Assembly (NCBI GenBank): GCA_003023565.1
Contig: PXSA01000016.1
Coordinates: forward strand, 1-44,855
Source of the DNA: Halobacteriales archaeon QS_9_68_17
GTDB lineage: Archaea; Halobacteriota; Halobacteria; Halobacteriales; Natronoarchaeaceae
Direction: 5' to 3'
DNA: 44,855 bases
Each line of letters begins with the position of its first letter. Within the stretch, counting starts at the first letter, position 1. The notes beneath the pieces were generated by a model. It searched no databases, was not told the DNA's origin, and saw only the letters and a list, made by a program, of their open reading frames with translations. This document shows positions 1 through 8,754 of this stretch, one piece after another. The translations under genes and the position numbers were made by a program.

Positions 1-1157
1 GCGACCGTCGCGATCACGACGCCGATAGGGCCGATAGCGAGCAGGAGGCCGACGCCGAGCAGGAGGTTCAGTGGGAACACCACCGCCGACACCCGGAAGT
101 TGAGGTCCGGCCTGTCGAGGCCGTTGAGCGTCGCCTTGAGGATCGACTTCTGCGTGCGGAGGAGTCGAAAGAGCGCGAGACCGACCAGAAACGGGGCCGC
201 GCCGGCGTACTGACTGCTGTATATCGTCACCATGACCGGCCCCGCGAGCGTGAGCGCGCCGAAAAACAGCGGGATGCCGAGGATGCTGGCGTACGCGATA
301 TTGCGCTGGATGTCCGTCGCGAACTCCTCGCCCCTGCTCCGGAGGTTGCTGATCCGGCCCATCAGCCCGTTCTGCGCGATGCCGGCGATGAACATCGCGG
401 GGATGGTCAGCTTGAACGCCACCTCGTACTTGCCGACCACCTCGGCCGTGGCGAGCGCCCCGAGTAGGATGATGTCCATGCGCTGCTGGGCGGTTCCGAC
501 GACGCCCGACGGGATGCTGTAACGCGCGTACGACCACACCTCTTCGAGCGTCGACCGCGAGGGGACTCGCGGCCGGATCCCGACGAGGTAGAGGACGACC
601 GGCGCGACGAGGAGGTTCGCCAGCACCATCCCGCCGACCATCCCGGCGACGCCGAGGCCGGCGAGCACGAGGGTTGCCTGGGCGAGGACGCGAACCGTGT
701 CGCGGCTGGCTTCGAGCCACGTACTGGTGCCGAACTTCTCGGTGCTTTTCAGCACCTCGTTCGCGGTGTGGTACATCATCATCCCGACGAACAACACGGA
801 GAGGAGCAGCCACCCGTCGGCGTAGCCCGAGAAGTCGGCGATGAGCGGCGACGCGATCCGGGCGGCGGCGAAGACGAGGACCGACATCGCGAGGACGCCG
901 ATGAGGGTCGATCCGACGGCCTCGTCGGACGGGAAGCCCTCCTCGGTGAGGCGCTTGCGGCAGGCCCTCGCCCACCCAGTGACGGGGTTGTCGAGGAAAG
1001 AGACGACGGCCATGAAGAGGTAGAACGTCCCGTAGCCTGCGGGGCCGAGTACGCGCGCCAGCAGCACCGACCCGAGGAACGCGACGGCGGCGGTGAGCAC
1101 TCGGCCGACTACCCCGATGCTCACCTGCACGCCGAAGTCGGTGTCTCCGATGCTCAA
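1..1157 (-). CDS. Oligosaccharide flippase-like membrane protein (C-terminus beyond window)
   Basis: About 385 N-terminal residues are visible; the rest lies off the left edge. The translation is strongly hydrophobic with repeated membrane segments, begins with a helix containing LLARVLGPAGYG, and continues with AQQRMDIILLGALA, both typical of Wzx-like polysaccharide flippases of the MATE/MOP superfamily. These proteins move lipid-linked oligosaccharides across the membrane, and AglR plays such a role in Haloferax. Position beside two glycosyltransferases and close to aglB supports a part in N-glycan assembly. I start at TTG 1157; in-frame GTG codons at 1130 and 1124 are alternatives. A TATA-like CATATATCC at about 1193-1202 would put transcription start about 15 nt before the TTG. 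The family call is firm; the exact substrate is inference. Confidence 0.8.
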   Translation of the reverse strand, partial: MSIGDTDFGVQVSIGVVGRVLTAAVAFLGSVLLARVLGPAGYGTFYLFMAVVSFLDNPVTGWARACRKRLTEEGFPSDEAVGSTLIGVLAMSVLVFAAARIASPLIADFSGYADGWLLLSVLFVGMMMYHTANEVLKSTEKFGTSTWLEASRDTVRVLAQATLVLAGLGVAGMVGGMVLANLLVAPVVLYLVGIRPRVPSRSTLEEVWSYARYSIPSGVVGTAQQRMDIILLGALATAEVVGKYEVAFKLTIPAMFIAGIAQNGLMGRISNLRSRGEEFATDIQRNIAYASILGIPLFFGALTLAGPVMVTIYSSQYAGAAPFLVGLALFRLLRTQKSILKATLNGLDRPDLNFRVSAVVFPLNLLLGVGLLLAIGPIGVVIATV

Positions 1158-1238
1158 GCTTTCACCCGTTGTCCCCGGTGGGACGGGACCACGGATATAT
1201 GTCGTGATGTCGCGCCGTCGGTCGGCGGCGTCGGTCGA

Positions 1239-2417
1239 TCAGACGTCCGGGTCGGCGAGGCCGCCGCTCGTCTGCAAGGTCTCCCCGTGGCCGTCCTCGA
1301 CGCGGGTTTCGAACGCGTCGTACCACTCTCGGACCGCCGAGCGAAGCCCCTCCTCGAACGTCTCCGTGGAGTACGGTGCCGCGTGGGACTGCACGTCCGA
1401 CCCGACGCCCTCGGATTCGAACCGCCGGAGACACGCCCGGATCCCATCCGGCGTCCCGTCGTGGATGAACCCGTTCTCGCCGTCGTCGACGAGGACCGAC
1501 GGGAACCCCTCGTCCGGGACGAGACACGCCTTCCCGCTGGCGTTCGCCTCCACGGGGACGATACCGAAGTCCTCGTTCCGGCCGTTGAACACGACCGCCC
1601 GACAGGTCGCCAGCAGGTCCAGTTTCCGCTCGTCGTCGACGAACCCCTCGTACTCGACGTTCGACGCGCCCTCGACCCGCCGCATCGTCTCGCGGCCCAC
1701 GTCGCCCTCGCCGCCGGCGAGGACGAGTCGCCGGTCGTCGTCCGCGAAGGCCTGCACTATCTCCGGGACGCCCTTCTCCTCGTCGAGGCGGCCCAGATGG
1801 AGATAGAACCCCTCGTCGCCCCCGTCGTAGTACTTCTGGACGTCGAGCGGCGGGGAGAGCACTCCGGCCTCGCGCTTGTAGAACTTCCAGATGCGACGCG
1901 CCACGATGGGGCTGTTCGCGAGGTACCGGTCGACCCGGGTGTCGACCGCGCTGTCGCGGAGGCGGAAGTAGCGGACCGCTGGACGGGCGAGTTGCCCCAG
2001 TAGCGTCCCCTTCCGGTCGTGATAGAGGTCGTAGAGCCACCGCGGCGGCGAGTGGCAGTAGTTGACGTGAAGCGTGTCGTCCGGGGTGATGACGGCGCGG
2101 GTCGTGGACCCGGACGTGATCAGCACGTCGGGGTCGCCGTGTCGCCGCCAGTCGACGTCTTCCCACAGCGCGTACTCGGCGGCGCGGCCGATGCGCCGCT
2201 TGACGCGTGCGCCCGGTCCCGCCGACACGTCGACCCACTCCACGTCGCCGTAGGGGTTCCGGTCGTCCGGCTCCGGTTCGCCGACGGTGTACACCCGCCC
2301 GTCGCCGACGGCATCGGCGAGTTTCGTGACGAGGTACTCCGCGCCTCCCCACGCCCTGACGTGCCAGTGAGCGACCGCTACCGAGACGTCCTCGCCGTCC
2401 GCCGCCTCGACTGCCAT
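1239..2417 (-). CDS. GT4-family glycosyltransferase
   Basis: A 392-residue GT-B fold enzyme. The N-terminal half opens with VAHWHVRAWGGAEYL, the glycine-rich acceptor-side loop of GT4 enzymes. The C-terminal half has LHLGRLDEEKGVPEIV and the EX7E-like motif EDFGIVPVEANASGK that binds the nucleotide-sugar donor. Such enzymes transfer a sugar from an NDP-sugar with retention. An ATG 12 codons upstream (2453) is possible, but a TATA-like TATTAT at 2443-2449 sits about 29 bp before the ATG at 2417, so a leaderless start at 2417 is preferred. Its place between a flippase-like gene and an aglG-like gene suggests dolichol-linked glycan assembly. Donor and acceptor cannot be told from sequence. Confidence 0.85.
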   Translation of the reverse strand: MAVEAADGEDVSVAVAHWHVRAWGGAEYLVTKLADAVGDGRVYTVGEPEPDDRNPYGDVEWVDVSAGPGARVKRRIGRAAEYALWEDVDWRRHGDPDVLITSGSTTRAVITPDDTLHVNYCHSPPRWLYDLYHDRKGTLLGQLARPAVRYFRLRDSAVDTRVDRYLANSPIVARRIWKFYKREAGVLSPPLDVQKYYDGGDEGFYLHLGRLDEEKGVPEIVQAFADDDRRLVLAGGEGDVGRETMRRVEGASNVEYEGFVDDERKLDLLATCRAVVFNGRNEDFGIVPVEANASGKACLVPDEGFPSVLVDDGENGFIHDGTPDGIRACLRRFESEGVGSDVQSHAAPYSTETFEEGLRSAVREWYDAFETRVEDGHGETLQTSGGLADPDV

Positions 2418-2442
2418 GTTCGACTGAACCGACCTTGCGCGT

Positions 2443-2449
2443 GATAATA
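2443..2449 (-). promoter_or_regulatory. TATA-like box of the GT4 gene
   Basis: TATTAT on the minus strand, centred about 29 bp before the ATG at 2417. It supports a leaderless transcript and the choice of the inner start codon. Confidence 0.5.
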
Positions 2450-2504
2450 CCACCGAGTCGGCGTCGGCGACCGACGCGGGCCGCTTCCGGGCCGTCGCGC
2501 CCGC

Positions 2505-3425
2505 CTACCGCCAGTGGCGAAACCCGTAGAGATAGCCGAGGCCGACGACGCCGGTGAAAGCGAGAAGCATCACCAACTGGAGCGCCTCCGTCCCGGAGCG
2601 CGTCCTCGCGGTCCGCTTCGCCCGGTCCGGGGCGAACCGGAACAGCAGGTCGCCGAGGAACTCGCTCTCCTCGCCCGTCGACTCCGGGACGAGCGTCTCC
2701 ATCGCGCGCTTCGAGTAGCCCTGCCAGAACGCGCGTTCGAGGAGCCAGACGGGGTCGGTGCGGTACTCGAACACCATGTGTGCGACCTCGGCGTCGGGGT
2801 TGTACCAGACGCCCTCGCCGTACTCCCGCTCCAGGCGGGCGCACAGCTCCGTCTCGCCGCCCTGGAGGTTCCTGTCGCCCTTCCGGCCGCCGATGTTCGG
2901 GTCGAACCCGCCGAGTTCGAGGAAGGCTTCGCGGCGGAAGGAGACGTTCGACCCGAACGTGTTGCGCACCTCGGCCGGTTCGTCGCCGTAGCCGCGGTGA
3001 GTGACGCCGACCAGCCAGTAGTGTTCCTCGGGGAGAAACGACGGCTTCCCGTCGACCCACGCGGGCGTCATCCTCCCGCCGGCGGCCACGGCGTCGCGGC
3101 GCTCGTACGTGTCGACGAGTTCCGCGACCCACCCCTCGTCCGGCACGGCGTCGTCGTCGATGAACGCGACGACGTCGCCAGTGGCCAGTTCGGCACCGCG
3201 GTTGCGGCTCTTCAACAGCCCCGAGTTCTCGTCGTTGCAGTGGAGGACGACCCGGTCGCGGCCGCCGTAGTCCGCTCGCACCCGTTCGTACACCTCCTCG
3301 GTGCCGTCGACGACGACGACCAGTTCCACGTCGTCGTAACGCTGGTCGAGGACGGCCTCGGCGGCCTCCCGGAAGTGGTCGTACATCTCCAGGGAGTACG
3401 TGCACAGAACGACTGAGACCTTCAT
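2505..3425 (-). CDS. aglG: GT2 glycosyltransferase, AglG-like (dolichyl-phosphate sugar acceptor)
   Basis: A 306-residue family 2 glycosyltransferase. The start MKVSVVLCTYS is the typical GT-A nucleotide-binding strand; GDVVAFIDDDAVPDEGW carries the metal-binding DxD; the GGETELCARL region matches the acceptor-side acidic motif. The C-terminus has one membrane segment (LQLVMLLAFTGVVGLGYLYG) followed by a short basic tail. In Haloferax volcanii, AglG has this length and layout, adds a hexuronic acid to dolichol-bound glucose, and lies beside aglB, as here (divergent, 153 bp apart). I use the symbol by resemblance and synteny; sugar specificity is not proven. ATG at 3425 is the only sensible start because the first strand begins there. 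I see no strong TATA box. Confidence 0.75.
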   Translation of the reverse strand: MKVSVVLCTYSLEMYDHFREAAEAVLDQRYDDVELVVVVDGTEEVYERVRADYGGRDRVVLHCNDENSGLLKSRNRGAELATGDVVAFIDDDAVPDEGWVAELVDTYERRDAVAAGGRMTPAWVDGKPSFLPEEHYWLVGVTHRGYGDEPAEVRNTFGSNVSFRREAFLELGGFDPNIGGRKGDRNLQGGETELCARLEREYGEGVWYNPDAEVAHMVFEYRTDPVWLLERAFWQGYSKRAMETLVPESTGEESEFLGDLLFRFAPDRAKRTARTRSGTEALQLVMLLAFTGVVGLGYLYGFRHWR

Positions 3426-3548
3426 TACGTCGCGGTTCGACCCCCCGACAGTAGTGGTTTTCCCTCGCGGGACGCGCGGCGGCGATACCGCGTCGACACC
3501 GTGCGGGTGCCAGCGAAGGGACAGGTAGACCGGTCCGTATCAAAAGGC

Positions 3549-3555
3549 CTATAGG
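3549..3555 (+). promoter_or_regulatory. TATA-like box of aglB
   Basis: CTATAGG centred about 27 bp before the aglB ATG at 3579. This is the spacing expected for a leaderless haloarchaeal transcript. Confidence 0.5.
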
Positions 3556-3578
3556 CGCTTTCGCGGTTTCATCACCTA

Positions 3579-6551
3579 ATGAGTAGCGAGACAGAAACCG
3601 TCGAGGACGACTCCGCGAGCGAGAGCTCGGTCCTCGACATCTGGGAGGACTGGTACCACGTGCCGGCGCTCTCCGTGCTGATCGCGTTCATGTTCTGGGT
3701 GCGGGTTCGGGCGCGCGAGAACTTCACGGGAACCGGGGAGGTCCTTTTCAGAGGTAACGACGCGTACTACCACTACCGCGAGGTCCAGTACACGGTCAAC
3801 AACTGGCCGTGGACGATGAACTTCGACCCGTGGACGCACTTCCCTTACGGGAACGCTTCCGGTGGTCAGTTCGGGTCGCTGTTCGACCAGATCGTCGCCA
3901 CCGCGGCGCTGGTCGTCGGTTTCGGCGACCCCTCCGCCGAGACCGTTCGCGCTACGCTCCTGTACGCGCCGGCGGTTTTCGGCACGCTGATGGCGATCCC
4001 CATCTACTATCTCGGCAAGCACTACGCCGGTCGCCTCGGCGGCGTTTTCGGCGTGTTCGTGCTCGCGCTGCTGCCGGGGACGGTCCTCTCCCGCGCGACC
4101 GTCGGGTTCGGCGACCACCACATCGCGGAGGCGTTTTTCATCTCCATCGCCATCCTCGCGGTCGTCAAGGCGCTCCGGATCGCCCAGCGCGAGAAGCCGG
4201 TGTACGAACTCGTCAAGGACCGTGACTGGGCCGCGCTCCGCGACCCGGGTCTGTACAGCGTCCTCGCGGGGGTCGCTATCGCGCTGTATCTCTGGACCTG
4301 GCCGCCGGGCATCATCTTCGTCGGTATTCTCGGCGTCTTCTTCGCCGTCTCGCTGACGCTCGACTACGTCCGCGGTCGGAGCCCCGACCACACGGCGTTC
4401 GTCGGCGTGGTCAGCCTGCTGACGACCCTCCCGCTGCTCGTCTTCAAGACGGGGTCGCTCGGCTTCGAGACGACGACCATCTCGCTCATCCAGTACGTCA
4501 TCGTGCTCGGGGTCGCCGCGGGGGCCGCGTTCATGGCGCGGCTCGCCCGCGAGTGGGACGACCGCGACCTCGACCGCTGGCTGTATCCCGTCGCTATCGG
4601 CGGCATCCTGCTCGTCGGGACCGGGCTGTTCGCGGTCGTGCTCCCGGACGCGTTCTCGCTCATCCAGAACAACGTCGTCCGCGTCCTCGCGTTCGGCCAG
4701 AGCGACACCGCCCGGACCGTCGGCGAGGTCCAGTCCGTCCCGCTCGACAGCGTCGGGGACTTCATGACGGGCCAGTACGGCCTGACGTATCTGACCGCCG
4801 TGTTCGCGCTGTTCTGGCTGGCGTCACGGGTCGCGTTCTCCGGCGCTAACTACCGGTCGGACGACCTGTTCCTCGTCGTCTTCACCGTCTTCTTCGTGCT
4901 GATGGCGCTCACACAGCGGCGCTTCAACTACTACCTCGCTATCTCCGTCGTCGTGCTGAACGCGTGGCTGTTCGGTCAGGCGCTCCGCCTGGTCGACTTC
5001 CCCACCACCGCCGACGGCCTGCCGGACATCGAGGGCTATCAGGTGCTGACGATAGTCGCTATCCTGCTGCTGGTGACGGTGCCGCTCGCTCCGCCGCTGG
5101 CCCCGACGACCGCCGTCGACGCCGGTAACCGGACCGGCCCCGGCGACTCGGTGTACTGGGCACAGAGCGGCGACTGGATGCAGACCAACACGCCCGCCCC
5201 CGGGACCTACGCGAACCCGGACGGCGAACCGATGGAGTACAACGGCGATTACGAACGGACCGACGGCTACGACTACCCCGAAGGGGCGTACGGCGTCATG
5301 TCCTGGTGGGACTACGGTCATTGGATCACCGTCCAGGGCGAACGCATCCCGAACGCCAACCCGTTCCAGCAGGGACCGCGTCCCGCCTCCGAGTTCCTCC
5401 AGACCGACTCCGAGGAACGCGCCGAGCTGCTCCTCGATGCGCTCCCCTCGCTCGACGAGCGCGACGAGCACGTCAGCAACCTCTCCAACGACGAACTCCG
5501 CCGGATCATCGAGAACCAGAACGAGGTCGAACAGCGGGAGGACACCCGCTACGTGATGATCGACGACCAGATGGCGAGCGACAAGTTCGGTCCGATCACT
5601 CGTTGGGCCGGTCCGGACCGCTCCGAGTACTACAGCCAGCAGGAGCAGGTCGTCACGTACCCCGGGCAGGGACGCCAGCGGGCCAACCTGGTCTCGATGA
5701 ACGACCGCTTCGAGAACACGATGCTCTCGCGACTGTACTTCCACGACGCCCAGCAGCTCTCGCACTACCGGCTCGTCCACGAAACCCGTGACGACTCGAT
5801 CATCCTCAGTCTCGCCCGGCAGACGGAGTCGGGCGAATCGCAGGCGACGGCGATTATCAACCGCCGCTACACCGGTCGCCTCGCGAACATCCTCAACCGC
5901 CCCGGCATCGGTTACTACGACCTGCGTCAGGAGTCGCGCGTCAAGACCTACGAACGCGTCGAGGGCGCGACCATCGAAGGGAGCGTCGACGCCGACAACG
6001 CGACGAGCGTGACGGCGTTCGTCCACCTCAACGGCACTCACGACCAGCGCCAGTTCACCTACTACCAGACCGTCCGGACGGACGAGAACGGTGAGTTCAA
6101 CGTGACCGTTCCGTACGCCACGGAGGAGCAACTCGGTCCCGACGACGGGTACACGAACTCCAGCGTCCGGGCCACGACCAACTACACCGTGTTCACCGGG
6201 AGCGTCGACCGGAACGTCGAACTGCTCCGCGCGCAGCAGGTGTTCCAGAACCTCGAAGAGCCGGGCCAGACCGGGCGCGTCGACGTCCCGGAGTCCGCGA
6301 TTTACGAGGGCGACACCGTCACGGTCGAGATGGACCCGATCAGCGAGAACGCGGTTCCGAACGCGACCGAGAACGGCACGGACGATGGGAACGCGGCCGA
6401 GAACGGCACGGACGACGGGAACGCGGCCGAGAACGGCACGGACGACGGGAACGCGACCGACGACAACGCTTCCGACGGCGACACCGCCGACGGAAACGAC
6501 GCGGACAACGAGACGAGCGCGGCGCTCGGCGAACGAGCGATCGTCGCCTGA
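3579..6551 (+). CDS. aglB: Dolichyl-phosphooligosaccharide-protein glycotransferase AglB
   Basis: A 990-residue STT3-family oligosaccharyltransferase that transfers lipid-linked glycans to Asn in N-X-S/T sequons on the outer membrane face. Visible signatures are the first DxD-type motif FRGNDAYYHY (Asp 61), the second acidic motif GFGDHHIAE (residues 178-181), about a dozen membrane helices to about residue 500, the WWDYG catalytic motif at 576-580, and a DK-type motif near 662-669 (DDQMASDKF). The soluble C-terminal domain ends in a low-complexity Asp/Asn-rich tail built from a 30-bp repeat and containing several sequons of its own. A TATA-like box 27 bp upstream indicates leaderless transcription. 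It is divergent from the aglG-like gene and is followed after 4 bp by a DUF368 gene, so the two are probably co-transcribed. Confidence 0.97.
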   Translation: MSSETETVEDDSASESSVLDIWEDWYHVPALSVLIAFMFWVRVRARENFTGTGEVLFRGNDAYYHYREVQYTVNNWPWTMNFDPWTHFPYGNASGGQFGSLFDQIVATAALVVGFGDPSAETVRATLLYAPAVFGTLMAIPIYYLGKHYAGRLGGVFGVFVLALLPGTVLSRATVGFGDHHIAEAFFISIAILAVVKALRIAQREKPVYELVKDRDWAALRDPGLYSVLAGVAIALYLWTWPPGIIFVGILGVFFAVSLTLDYVRGRSPDHTAFVGVVSLLTTLPLLVFKTGSLGFETTTISLIQYVIVLGVAAGAAFMARLAREWDDRDLDRWLYPVAIGGILLVGTGLFAVVLPDAFSLIQNNVVRVLAFGQSDTARTVGEVQSVPLDSVGDFMTGQYGLTYLTAVFALFWLASRVAFSGANYRSDDLFLVVFTVFFVLMALTQRRFNYYLAISVVVLNAWLFGQALRLVDFPTTADGLPDIEGYQVLTIVAILLLVTVPLAPPLAPTTAVDAGNRTGPGDSVYWAQSGDWMQTNTPAPGTYANPDGEPMEYNGDYERTDGYDYPEGAYGVMSWWDYGHWITVQGERIPNANPFQQGPRPASEFLQTDSEERAELLLDALPSLDERDEHVSNLSNDELRRIIENQNEVEQREDTRYVMIDDQMASDKFGPITRWAGPDRSEYYSQQEQVVTYPGQGRQRANLVSMNDRFENTMLSRLYFHDAQQLSHYRLVHETRDDSIILSLARQTESGESQATAIINRRYTGRLANILNRPGIGYYDLRQESRVKTYERVEGATIEGSVDADNATSVTAFVHLNGTHDQRQFTYYQTVRTDENGEFNVTVPYATEEQLGPDDGYTNSSVRATTNYTVFTGSVDRNVELLRAQQVFQNLEEPGQTGRVDVPESAIYEGDTVTVEMDPISENAVPNATENGTDDGNAAENGTDDGNAAENGTDDGNATDDNASDGDTADGNDADNETSAALGERAIVA
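6361..6450 (+). repeat. 30-bp tandem repeat (3 copies) in the aglB 3' end
   Basis: Three copies of a 30-bp unit at 6361-6390, 6391-6420 and 6421-6450, with a partial fourth. They differ at a few third-position or single bases. Each encodes a ten-residue unit containing ENGTDDGNA, so each copy adds one N-G-T sequon to the AglB tail. The unit is a multiple of three, so copy number can change without a frameshift. Confidence 0.9.
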
Positions 6552-6555
6552 TCCG

Positions 6556-7554
6556 ATGGACCGGGGCTCCGAAGACTCCGAGCGGGCGGTCCGAGGCTCC
6601 GTCGACGCCGAGCGTTCGCTGTCCACCGTCGGGTCGCTCCGCGAGTGGCTGTCGATCTACCTGAAGGGCTTTTTTATGGGGAGCGCCGACACCGTCCCGG
6701 GCGTCTCGGGCGGCACTATCGCGCTGATCACGGGCATCTACGAGCGCCTGATCGCGGCGCTGACGGCGGTCGACCCGCGGACCCTCCGCGACCTGCTTCG
6801 CGCCCACGACGCGGACGCCCGCGAGTCGATCAGGGTCCAGCTCGTCAGGATGGACGTGGTCTTCCTGCTCGCTCTCGGCCTCGGGATGATCACGGCCTTC
6901 GTTTCGCTGGCGCACGCGCTGGAGCGGGCGGTCCACCAGTACCCGGCCCCGACGTACGCCTTCTTCTTCGGCCTGATCGGGGCGTCGGCGGTCGTCCTCT
7001 ACGACCAGGTCGACGTGAGCACGCCTCGGCGACTCGGCGTCGCCGTCCTCGGCGTCGCGTTCGCGGCCGCGGTGACGGGGCGGGCGACGGCCGGCGTCTC
7101 GCACGCGCTCCCGATGATCCTCTTCTCGGGGGCGCTCGCCGTCTGTGCGATGATCCTGCCGGGCGTCTCCGGGTCGTTCCTGCTCATCCTCGTCGGCCAG
7201 TACGAGTACATGCTCGGTGCGCTCAACCGGTTCACCGGGTCCATCGCCGGCCTCGCGAGCAGGGGGACGCCCGCCGACGTGTTCGCCGCCGCACCCCCCG
7301 TCGTCGTGTTCGTCGCCGGTGCGCTCGCGGGCCTGCTCACGCTCGCCCACGCCGTCGACTGGGCGCTCGACAACCACCGGGCCGCGACGTTGACCCTCCT
7401 CGTGAGCCTGATGGTCGGCGGCCTCCGCCTGCCGGCCGAGCGGGTGCTCGCCGCGGAAGCGCCGAACGCAGCGCTCGTCGCCGCCGGACTCGTCGCGGGT
7501 GCGGCACTCGTGTTCGCGGTCGACTACCTGACCGACGACCTGGAGTACGCGTAG
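6556..7554 (+). CDS. DUF368 membrane protein, putative polyprenyl-phosphate translocase
   Basis: A 332-residue polytopic membrane protein with two copies of the DUF368 signature: PGVSGGT at residues 48-54 and PGVSGSF at 202-208, indicating internally repeated halves. Bacterial DUF368 proteins have been shown to return undecaprenyl phosphate to the cytosolic leaflet. Here the gene starts 4 bp after aglB, whose reaction releases the dolichol carrier on the outer face. I infer a role in dolichyl-phosphate recycling; this is untested. The chosen ATG at 6556 removes an N-terminal extension that would only re-read aglB in another frame. The first roughly 30 residues are charged and precede the first helix. 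Confidence 0.85.
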   Translation: MDRGSEDSERAVRGSVDAERSLSTVGSLREWLSIYLKGFFMGSADTVPGVSGGTIALITGIYERLIAALTAVDPRTLRDLLRAHDADARESIRVQLVRMDVVFLLALGLGMITAFVSLAHALERAVHQYPAPTYAFFFGLIGASAVVLYDQVDVSTPRRLGVAVLGVAFAAAVTGRATAGVSHALPMILFSGALAVCAMILPGVSGSFLLILVGQYEYMLGALNRFTGSIAGLASRGTPADVFAAAPPVVVFVAGALAGLLTLAHAVDWALDNHRAATLTLLVSLMVGGLRLPAERVLAAEAPNAALVAAGLVAGAALVFAVDYLTDDLEYA

Positions 7555-7600
7555 GACGCGCACCGATCGCTTTTGCCGCCGGCACCCGCCGGGGTCCCCG

Positions 7601-8740
7601 TTAGCCGATGCGCCGGAAGACGAGCGTCGGGAACCGCGGTTCGACGCGGCTGGGCCGCCGGCCGCTCCCGTCGCCCTCGTCCGCGCGGACCCGTTCGAGG
7701 ATCCCGGTCTCCGCGAGTTCGTAGAGGAACCGCTCGACGGTGCCCTCGGTGAGGTCGGAGCCGTCGGCGATGGCGGCGGCGGCCTCGCGAAGCGTCGGCG
7801 TGCCGTCGAGCCGAAGCAGTTCCGAGAGCACCCGTCGGCGGTTCTCGGGGAGAGTGAGCACGCGCCCGACGTGCACGCAGTCCTCGGGGACGGCGTCGAT
7901 GCCGGCGTCGACGGCGCTCGCGCTGACTCGCCCGGCGGCGTCGGTGTCGGCGACGTCGGCGGCACCGAACGCGGCGGCAAGCGCGTCGTGGGCGTCGCCC
8001 TCGGCCCACTCCGCGATCCGCCTCGCCTGCCCGTGTCTGAGCGCGCCGCTCGTCAGCGCCTGCGAGGCGCGAGCGGTCAGGATGTCGACGAGCGCGTGCT
8101 GGCGGTACCCCGGGACGTGGACGGTCTCTCCCGCCCAGCCGGGCGGGACGTCACGGCCGATGGTGAGCAGGGCGACCGCGTCGCCGACGGGAGCGAGCCA
8201 CTCCCGGACGTCGGCGACGGAGACGTCCTCCGCCTCGCCGACGTGGTCGACGGCGATGACGGCCCGTCGGGTCGGTGGCTTGAACTGGTCCTGCAGGCGC
8301 TCGCGGAGCGTGTCGGTGCCGACGCCGCGTTCGGGCACGGACTCCTCGACGACGGCGTTGAGAAGCGTGTGGTAGAAGCGGAACTCGCTCGTGGCGCTGT
8401 ACGCGTCGACGCGGACGAACTGGACGGTCCGCTCGGCGCTCCCGGCGCGGGTCGTCGTCCCGATCCGTTCGCGCCGGCGACCGACCTGGTCGTTCAGGCC
8501 GGCGAACAGCGCGGAGACTATCGCGGACTTGCCGGAGCCTCTCGGGCCGTAGACCGCGACGTCGTCGGGGAGTTGCTGGTGAAAGACGGGGTCGAGCACG
8601 TCGAGCAGGCGTTCGAGAACCGGTCCGCGGCCGACCGGCTCGGCCATGTGGACGACGGGGTTCATCGGACTCAAGTCGACGACCAGACCGCCGTCCCGCG
8701 TCCTCGTCTGCCGTCTGGCGATGCGATCGGTGAGGTCCAT
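7601..8740 (-). CDS. Cdc6/Orc1-like AAA+ ATPase at the end of the glp operon
   Basis: A 379-residue protein with the Orc1/Cdc6 layout: Walker A GPRGSGKS at residues 65-72, an AAA+ core, a sensor-like region (LLTIGRD), a lid, and a C-terminal winged helix (RRVLSELLRLDGTPTLREAA). The Walker B strand reads AVIAVDHVGEAED, with His where a catalytic Glu is expected after the Asp, so ATP hydrolysis may be altered. ATG 8740 follows the glpC stop by 14 bp, implying co-transcription with glpABC. A longer reading frame to 8848 would overlap glpC and is less likely. Family membership is clear. An origin-initiator role is doubtful given the position and the changed motif; a DNA-binding regulator or repair ATPase is possible. 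Confidence 0.8.
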   Translation of the reverse strand: MDLTDRIARRQTRTRDGGLVVDLSPMNPVVHMAEPVGRGPVLERLLDVLDPVFHQQLPDDVAVYGPRGSGKSAIVSALFAGLNDQVGRRRERIGTTTRAGSAERTVQFVRVDAYSATSEFRFYHTLLNAVVEESVPERGVGTDTLRERLQDQFKPPTRRAVIAVDHVGEAEDVSVADVREWLAPVGDAVALLTIGRDVPPGWAGETVHVPGYRQHALVDILTARASQALTSGALRHGQARRIAEWAEGDAHDALAAAFGAADVADTDAAGRVSASAVDAGIDAVPEDCVHVGRVLTLPENRRRVLSELLRLDGTPTLREAAAAIADGSDLTEGTVERFLYELAETGILERVRADEGDGSGRRPSRVEPRFPTLVFRRIG

Positions 8741-8754
8741 GGATCGCTTCGCGT

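Noticed and set aside
768-2003. Long plus-strand open frame opposite the GT4 gene
   Set aside because: Composition-driven shadow: Arg/Val/Asp-rich, no domain, and the opposite strand encodes a clear glycosyltransferase.
1162-3543. 793-codon minus-strand frame across two glycosyltransferase genes
   Set aside because: Arg/Gly-rich out-of-frame reading of real genes; no family features.
6361-6450. Possible CRISPR array
   Set aside because: Repeats are contiguous without spacers and encode an in-frame protein tail.
4824-6626. 600-codon minus-strand frame opposite aglB
   Set aside because: Antisense shadow of aglB in GC-rich DNA.
7601-8740. Replication origin next to the Cdc6-like gene
   Set aside because: I found no repeated origin-box pattern or AT-rich unwinding region; both flanks are coding or nearly so.
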